Assembly (NCBI GenBank): GCA_021234535.1
Contig: CM037832.1
Span: 8,997,575 to 9,061,574 of the forward strand
Source: Stichopus chloronotus
Lineage: Eukaryota > Echinodermata > Holothuroidea > Aspidochirotida > Stichopodidae
Direction of reading: 5' to 3'
DNA length: 64,000 bases
Shown in pieces: positions 51,801 through 60,800 of this stretch (the first letter of the stretch is position 1; each line of letters begins with the position of its first letter). The notes below the pieces were generated by a model. That model worked only from the letters and a program-made list of their open reading frames with translations, ran no database searches and had not been told where the DNA came from. Position numbers and translations under genes: made by a program.

Positions 51801-54800
51801 GAAGTTTCAATCCGCTTGTGAACTCTTGGTTAAGAGTTATATGGCGTCCTACATTACCACAATTTTTCATCATGCTGAATCAAAGAAGTTTATGCTAAAC
51901 CCATAAGTAATATGGTTGATTTTGTTTAAAGTGATTGTGTGTGTATCAAATAAATAAGATATTGGCAAGGAATTACATAGTCATTTGACTTTCTGATCGA
52001 AAACTCAAAATATTGAACATGTTTTATCCATTGGATAGTACACGGTTACCTGACTCAAATGAACCAATAGGAGTTGAGGATTCTTCTCAAGTGTGCATGA
52101 AAACTTGATGTTAAATAAGTCTCCCTGACATCTTAGTTAGGTATTTTTTAATAGTTTGTATTACCATGATGCTGGCAAGGTTCTGGTACTTAAATATTTG
52201 TAACAGTTGAACATACTACTTGGTAAAATGTCACCTGGAAAAACTGAGTGAGTGCGTACTCTTTGTCCTTGAACAAAACCTAACGCCTCGGTTCCCACTA
52301 GCGTATGTACCCCTTTCTTTTGTGCAGTGTCAGGTAATGATGTGACCCCTCCTGTGATTCAGAATTGTCCAGTCGGAGGAGTTTCGGCTAATGCGGAGCC
52401 TAACCTACCCGGAGGATTTGCAACTTGGGGAACCATCGTCGTAACAGATGACTCGGGGGAAATACCATCTGTGGACAGCCAGTTTAGCTCTGGTGATTTC
52501 TTTCCAATTGGTGTAACGACAGTCACCATCACCTACACAGATGCAGCCTTGAATTCTGCAGTGTGCATGTTTGAAGTAACAATTACAGGTATGGTATCCC
52601 CTCAATTATCATCTTAAATAGGCTTTTTTTACAGGTTTCACAATCCTCAGTGAAAAAGACTGTTTCTTCTCCTAGTCATTTGGAGTTACTCTGAATTTTG
52701 AAAACTCTTATACATTTTGATACTCAAGTTTATGAATAAGATACAGTGCCCTGTTTAACTGGTTTCATATTTTATGTTCAAGTCCATCGGACACAAGGAT
52801 TGCACCTTTTAACCTCAACTATTGGCTCATTTACTGCATTTTTGGAGTGTGTTTAAGTATGCTCATGTAGTGCACTGTTGTTGTTGTTGTTATTGTTGCT
52901 TTACCGATTTGCTCATAGTATCCGCAGAGCTTCAAATTTGCCTCAGTAACACTCTTATTCTATTTCGTCCTCGATCATATTTGTAGGAGTGCTGCTGCTT
53001 ATACATAGTAACCGACCATGACGTGTCCCAGATGGGAGGTCAAGTCCCGCACAAATTTATAGTTTTGTAGTTTGCACGTGTTTACATCTCATGCCGTCCG
53101 GCAAAGTTGATCCTGTAGCATTGTACATGGACATCTTGTGCATGACATCTATAGAATGGCGTTTGAATAGATCATCCTATGGAATCATACAATTTTGGGA
53201 TGTAACAATATTAGTGAATTAACAACACTTTCTTGTTTTAAGATGTGTAACGTATACCAGGCGATGGAATTAGCTGCTACATAACTCTGTCTTGATTATT
53301 GAAAGCAAACATTCATGTGTAAAGATGAATATTTTTGAAAATTGGCTTTTCAAAGTGCAATGTGTTCAAACTTTGATCTTTTCAAATTGTTCATGAACTT
53401 GTCCTTCAGATGTGACCCCTCCTGTCATAATGGACTGCCCCACCGGTGCAACTGGTGTATTACTTCCCAACCAGAACACAGCGTCGGTGACGTGGACACC
53501 AGAACCATCAGCTGTCGATAACTCTGGAACTGCCAACTTATTGTCACAAAGTCATCAGAGTGGTGCCGAATTCCCTCTAGGAATGACTACTGTAACTTAC
53601 AGATACACAGATCCTTCTGGTCTTGTGTCCACGTGTACCTTTGCCGTTGTTGTGTCAAGTAAGTATGTCATGTCTTGATATGCAAAGCAAAGTTATGGAA
53701 GCCTGCCCTCTTGTGGAGACGGGCAGACAAAGTAATATTTTGTTATTCCTTTCGTCGCGACAGTCTTTGTTTGGTATAGTATCAGTTATCCATTCATTTA
53801 TTTATGGATTTGCTATTGTTTATTTCTTCATTTGTGAAGAAATTTTACAAAAATTTGTTTGCTCCAAAGGGAATTAAGAAATATTGGAATATTGATGTAT
53901 TAGTTTTACTTTAATTATTAAATTACCAATTTGTCAGTCAATTAACAGACCATGTGAACATCAAGCTTGAATAGGTTCCTTGTAAATAGTGAATGCATAC
54001 CTTATATTGTAGAAGACTTTGAGATGAGAGCTCAGGGTATAATTTATTGTTCAAATTTTGTGTAGTCGTTTTGGTGACTTTTTAGGTGTTTAGGAAACTA
54101 TTGGTGAAAATCGATGGTCACGCACACAACAGTTTGCTACACATTGGTCAATTTATGTAGCAGTCAGGTCTGTTTTGTGCATGGGATACTGGATATAAAG
54201 TTTTCGCTTGAATTTGCTTTGGTTTTCTTAGGTCCAATGGTGAATACTCCACCAGATATATTGAATTGTCCAAGTGATATTGAACTAGTGGCTCCTCCTG
54301 GAAGTGCAACAGCAGTGGCAACATGGGACACTATTGTGGCTGTAGATGATTCTGGGATAGCTCCTAATTTAGTTGTTGCGACGGCTGCTTCTGGGGGTAG
54401 TTTCGATATTGGAACAGAGCGGGTTTTCTTCGTGTTCGAGGACAACGAGGAGCAGCAGTCTGTGTGTGCTTTTGATGTCACAGTACTTGGTAAGTCATAC
54501 TAGTTGTTGAAAACTGACTGAGCATCTATACTTTTGTACAAATTTCATTGAGCCAATAGTTAACCCTCTTTTTGTCTTATAATTGTGCCATCATTAACAT
54601 GCTCAATCACAGAAACAGCTCAACATACACAGTGAACTGAAATGAAAACCCTTCATCGTAATGTAGCGGAACAAATTGATGAAATCAAAACCATCTTCAT
54701 CGTGCACCCTTGGTATAGCTATTAGTTAACCAGCTTTTGTCTTATAATTGTTCCATCATTATCATAACCACACAAACAGTGGAATATATACAGTGAACTG

Positions 54801-57800
54801 AATCGAAAACCCTTAATTGTCGTGTAAAGGAACAAATGGATGAAATCAAAACCATCTTAATTGTGCAGCCTTGGTGTAGCTAATAGCTAGCCCTCTTTTG
54901 TCTTATAATTTTTCTATAATTTTCCCATCATTAACCTTCAATCTCACAAGCAAAGCAACGTAAACAGTACATTGACTCACCTGGAAATCAACCATTGTTG
55001 ATTTGGAATTTCTTCCCTTTTTGACTAAGTTAGGTAAATCAGCCACTCACAGGATCTCACATAGTAACCTTTGACACTCCCAGAAAGAACCACCACAAAT
55101 TCCCATGCTATTAAACACACAAGAGAAATTAAACTTGAGTTCGAGGTGGACCAAAATTCAGAGCTAAAAGAGTGCCTTGAAATAAGAAAACATCATCATA
55201 GTGTCAAAGGAACGTTTTGGAAATCAGAGACCGTTATCATTGTTTTAAAGGTAGTGTGACATGCATCTAAAAAAGAGGTCTCTTGATTCAAAAGTTGTAG
55301 AATGAAACCCTGATGTAAAATTCACCGGAATTGTGTTTCTGTCCGCCACAGTTTTTTCAATACGACATTCAAAGCTTAATGAAAATGCAAATATGATGAC
55401 GTACTTGATTACTTAATTACTAGATATCACATAGGTGAGTGATACCAATATTTGTAAAGAAGAGAATACGTGTTCCATAACAAAGCCCTCTGGGCATACA
55501 AAATTCTCAGTTCTCCTTCAAATAAAGGGTCAGTAAATAAATGATAACAAAAGACATTTCAGTCAACTCGTCTCATTTCATTTCTTGACCACATAAATTC
55601 ACATAGTTTATTCATTTTGCTGGTGTAAGACAAGAATTTGCTAGTAAAATTGTCAGTATTTTATGGACTGTGATGGAATTTGTAGCTGTTTTCAACATTT
55701 TTTAATATCAATACAGCCAATATTCCAAAAACGTCATTTTCATGTCACACAACCTTTAAAGATGACGGTATCATGATCCACTTTGCAATGACAGTTATGC
55801 TCTGAAACCAAGAATATTCCATATCTCAAATATACACACCCTCCCTCAGTCGAAATTGTTAAAAAAATAAAAGAAAACATGAGGATGTATGAAAAAAAAA
55901 AGAGATATTTGGAACTGTCCCGATGTCGCATTCCGTAGCGCTCACATTGCTGAAGTACTTTGTGACATAAGGAGTGGATCTTCAGGTGCAAATCTCCGAC
56001 CTGGCTGATATGTAGCCCTGTAAATATGCCTACACATGTCGTTGTTGTTGTGGTCACATAAAATATTTTTAGCGCAGTCTAACGTTACAATTGAAACAAG
56101 TCAGCATGAGAAGATGGATCTAAAAAGGATATAGTGACAACCAGGAAGGGATGCTTGGCGCTAAAGTGCAAAGAAGACGCCGAAAGGAGCAGATGATACT
56201 GTCTATGAGAAGGAGTTACAGTCCAAGTAGGTGCAATGTTGCATGAAACAGCAGTGTACATGCACAGGGAAGGACTGGTTGAGAGTTTCATGTTGCTCCA
56301 GCTGTTCTATAGTACTTTGTCTATCGACTTCAGAATCTGAAGTTTCTATTCACAGTAGATAATGGTAAGACCACAAATCCTCTAACTCAGTGTAGGTAAC
56401 TCTTTAGCTAATGCAGGAAATTTTTCATGATGGGCTGCAAACTTTCGGATCTGTTCTCACTCTTGACGAGCGCTACCGATACATCGTTTACATTGACCTA
56501 ACGTCCTGTGTAGGCCTACTGTATTTGTATTCACAGTTAACACATATATATATGTGTTCTGTGTAGACGATACAGCATAGTGCTGCATGCTGTTAGTCTG
56601 CTGTGCGAAGTGTGACATCGAGCAGCTGGTTTGTTGCTATCCACTCCTGAAATCACTTTCCAGATCTCAGGAGAAGTCTACCTTAAGTGGCAAAAAGTAA
56701 CTTTTGCTCAAATTATGCCTAAAATCCAATTTTATTATACCAAGTTTGACAAAATTGAAGTTGAACATGTCATAAAAGTGATGTTTGATTTTCCTGAAAG
56801 CATATCATGCATCATGATACCATAACTTTAGATGGAATTATACTCAACTTGTCATCAAACTCAAGAGTACACAAAGCAAGATACAACATATTCCATTTGT
56901 AGGTTTACATTTTTTTTTTTTCATGCTGCATGTGGAATCTGTTATCTAGGATGACACCAACCTCAAACGCGTTCATAGATAATCACGATAATCACGTCAC
57001 CCTGTCAGGTCTCGGTCTGGGGTAAAGTTACGATAAGGATTGAATTTTAAGTTCACATTGACAGGGGCCAACTTTGAATGCACGCTTACACCTCCCTATA
57101 CCCATGGCACCTCATCCAAGAAGGGAATACCCTTATCACCACTCAGCTCGGTCACTCCCTTCTTATCATTTTTTCTTCATTTTGCAAATTAAAGTCCTGA
57201 ATGAAGGAAGAGAAGTGATTCACTGTTAAATTATGACTCTTAACTCCTAGCTGTAATGCTATTTATACATAGTTCATGCAACGTAATCCACAGACATTTC
57301 ACAGTACAAGAATGTATGCATGGCTTGTAGGTAGTATAACCCATATGTAGTAGCTATTTATATCATCAACATGCTGTAACTTTCTCCCGTCACGAAAGCA
57401 ATTTTGTTGCATAGTGATTAAAACTGGGAGAGATCTTTACAGAATCATGTAACTACCATATTTCGAAGAAAAATGCTTCAGTCTGTAAAGAGTAGGTGTC
57501 AACAAATTTCTCGTATTGTTGCAATTTGTAGTCGTCTTGTCTTTTACTTGTATTACTGTATTATGTATTTACAGCAGGTGGTCTCCATATTTCTTTCTTA
57601 AGTCAAACCGTGCAGCAGAACAGAAACAGAAAATTATTGTTTTGCAAAATCTAAAATGAGTGCTGCAAATGCTTCGCCCTAACCTGACGTAATCAAATGA
57701 TCGTGGTGTGATTTCTCCATTGACAGTAATATCATGTCATCATATGTGACTCTACAAAACAGTGTATCAGAGCTGTTCAGACTAATATTGACAACTTTTA

Positions 57801-60800
57801 ATTTTATTATTCAAAAAGTTGCTTTTTATATTTTACAAGCTGAAATTTGACAGACCATAATCTAGTGTGATATACAAAATGGCAGATTATTCTAGATAGT
57901 CAATGACTCGATCCTTTGCTGCTCATGGTAAATATTATGTCAGTCTATTTACGGTATGTTTTTCTTTTGATTTGCAGATGTTACACCACCAGTCATCGTA
58001 AATTGCAGAGAGAATGATCCTGTGGTAGTCGCGGTGCCTATTGGCCAGTCTCAAACAGTTGTCGATTTTGTAGCACCAACAGCTACAGATAATTCTGGAC
58101 AAGCGACTCTGATCGACCAAACAGGTGGAACTCCTGGTTCACTGTTTCCTTTAGGAGAAAATGAGATCACTTACACTTTTTCTGATGCTTCTGGCAATAA
58201 TGCTGTTTGCACTTTCTTGGTTATTGTTGTAGGTATGCTGACATCATTTTTTTGTTTCATAATGTCTTTCATTGTTTCTTAGGCTTTATGGTATAGTAGA
58301 GCATAAGAAATTAATGGTCTTATGGCTTTATGATGTGTTAGAGCCTAAAACTTTAATGTGGATGAGACATGGTACATTTATTTTAAGTTTGAAGTCAGCT
58401 TATATCTACTGATTTGATCCTTTCAGTACAAGCTACTCTCAGTTGTTAGGCATTTCCATTTTTGTTCCTCAGTGTGGTTCAACGTACAACAATAAGACAT
58501 GTGTTGTGTTGTGATATGTAAAATTTTAAATCCCCCTTTTGTATTGACCTTGCCTTTTTCTCTTGTTTTCACCTACAGACAAATACATTTTTATCAAATT
58601 TTTTCAGTGCAAAGGACCAGTACAAAGCAACCAAATTTGAATACATTTAGTGCTCATTGTTTAACTGTTAGAGATATACCTTTCAGTATATATCAAATTT
58701 TAACCTAACCAGGTTATTCTCATATGTACTTTCCCCAAAACTTTTTGTTGGTTCAGCTAGAATTGCAAAATGAGTATGTGTGCTTTAGAAGACTTGTTAA
58801 GTTAAAAATAAAGCTTTGTATTTTTCGGCATGTGTTTCCTAATTTGTCTTGTCAGCTGAGGGAGATAACTTGGATCCAGTTTTCATTAATTGCCCCAGTG
58901 ACATCACTGCAACTTCACTTCCTACTAGCAATGGTGTTACTGTAGAATGGCCTGTCATAGTTGCAACAGACAATTCCGGACAAGCTCCAACTGTTCAAAG
59001 CTCTATTGCATCTGGCTCACTGTTTGCTATCGGAGACACTACCGTGGTGGTGACTGCCGCCGATGGAGCATCCAATACTGCAGTTTGTGTTTTCACTGTG
59101 ACTGTAAATGGTGAGTAGCTACTGTTGACCTCTTTCACTGAATGCTAGACAGTGTTCCGATTTGTGAAGGCATATGCCAATTTACGGCAACATTCAATGA
59201 ACAAGAGTATGAAGAGATAAAATCAGCTGTAATTTTTCAAAGGGAAAGATAAATTCAAAGGCCTAGTCAGATCTCCTGTAAGATATGAAAGGGTCATTAT
59301 TTCTGGGTAAGATGCCAGTCTGAAGAAAAGCGGTTGAATTAGATGCAAATGAATGATGGCGTTTGAAGTAGATATATGGAGATAACAAAGTTTGAAGTAG
59401 ATACGAAGGGACAAGGTGAGATACATAGGGACATTGTCTCTGAATAAGATGCAAATGGCTGTGAATAAGATTTAAGGGGATAATGAATTTTAGTGAGTGG
59501 AACAAAGGGATACTCACATGTAAATGATAAATATATAGGCAAGTCTAAGTGAGGCATTTTTGTTTTGTAATGAGAACAATAAATAAGTTTGAAAATGAAC
59601 AAAGGGTTTTGAAAGTTTGAGCAGCAATGCAATATTTGTAGAGTGGGTATAAAAGTTCTGTTTGAGTAAGAGGATAGTGTTATCATAACAATATTTATTA
59701 TGTGCACATATCACTGGTGATGCATGCTGATTGTGCAAGCAGTATGTCACAGACTCACGGTGAACAAGAGAAAAAAAAGAAAAAAACTTAATACAGTAAC
59801 TGACATGGATAGCCTGACCAGCTGCTGTCTGTTCTGAGAAGCAATGTCTGAAGTTGGATCTTGTAAATGTGAAATCATAACCTAATTTGAAATGAAATTT
59901 CTAATTAAAGAGATCATCTTTGTCGTCTATTGTAATCGACAGATTTGTGTATCTCAGCATTCTTTTGTTGAAAATGGTGTGACCTCTGCACAGAAGAACC
60001 ATATGCTTAAAATTGAAAAGAAATTTGATAGAGTGCTGCTTCTGAAGCAGGTCAACTTTTCCTTCAACAGTAATCATGTGGGACCTTGAAGTTATGATAA
60101 GTAGAATGATAACGCAAAGATTCTACCTTTAAATCTGAAAAAAATTGAGGAACTTTACAGCCGGCAGAGTGTCTCATGAATAAAAACTGTGCTTGTACAG
60201 ACGGAATTTAATTCTATCGTACTCCTCCGAGACAGCCTTAGTGACGGAGAACCTTGTAAGAGTGAACAAACTTATACCTTTATGTTTGTTAATATTGTGA
60301 ATTGTATTCAGTGTACTTAGTGTCGTTAACCTTTATTTCTTTGTGTCACATCAGATATTACTCCACCCACTGTCAGTAATTGCCCCGATCCTATCGTGAA
60401 TGTCATACCCCTCGGAGCGACCACCCTACAGGTCACGTGGAGCCCCCCCACTGCTACAGATAACTCCGGTCAGGAAGTGACGGTGACACAGACTGGGGGG
60501 AACATCGGAGATCAATTTCCCGCCGGCCAGACCATCGTCACATATACCTTCACTGATGGATCACAAAATGAAGCTATTTGTGAAGTCGTCATTATCCTCA
60601 CAGGTTCAAACACTTACAATTTTAGTTACTGAGCATCTTTGCGAGAGCAGCTCGAGCCCGCTTAACTTTACAGGTGGTCATTTTCAGTTATTTTAAATGA
60701 TTGGCTGATTTGGGAGGCAGTTGGAGAAATTGACATCCTGAAATGAATCACTTCAGCGTTATTTTGTGATGGTCAGACCATCCTCTTGCAATTTATTGAA

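Larger units (their letters stand above)
50133..52327 (+). other. HYR intron 11
   Basis: Third spacer copy to about 50765. It then continues into the DR1 satellite (50690-51410) that units 1 and 2 lost when the foldback arm was joined at AGTCCATAGAGAG. A family ii MITE left end follows at 51930. Confidence 0.7.
54490..57977 (+). other. HYR intron 14 (3.5 kb)
   Basis: Contains a three-unit tandem repeat (54545-55000) and a family iii MITE (55249-55755). The stretch 55.8-57.9 kb has no recognisable gene on either strand. Confidence 0.65.

Noticed and set aside
59223..59750. Overlapping minus-strand frames of 67-122 codons
   Set aside because: They lie on a degenerate purine-rich tandem repeat and share no family motif; several frames are open at once, which indicates composition bias.
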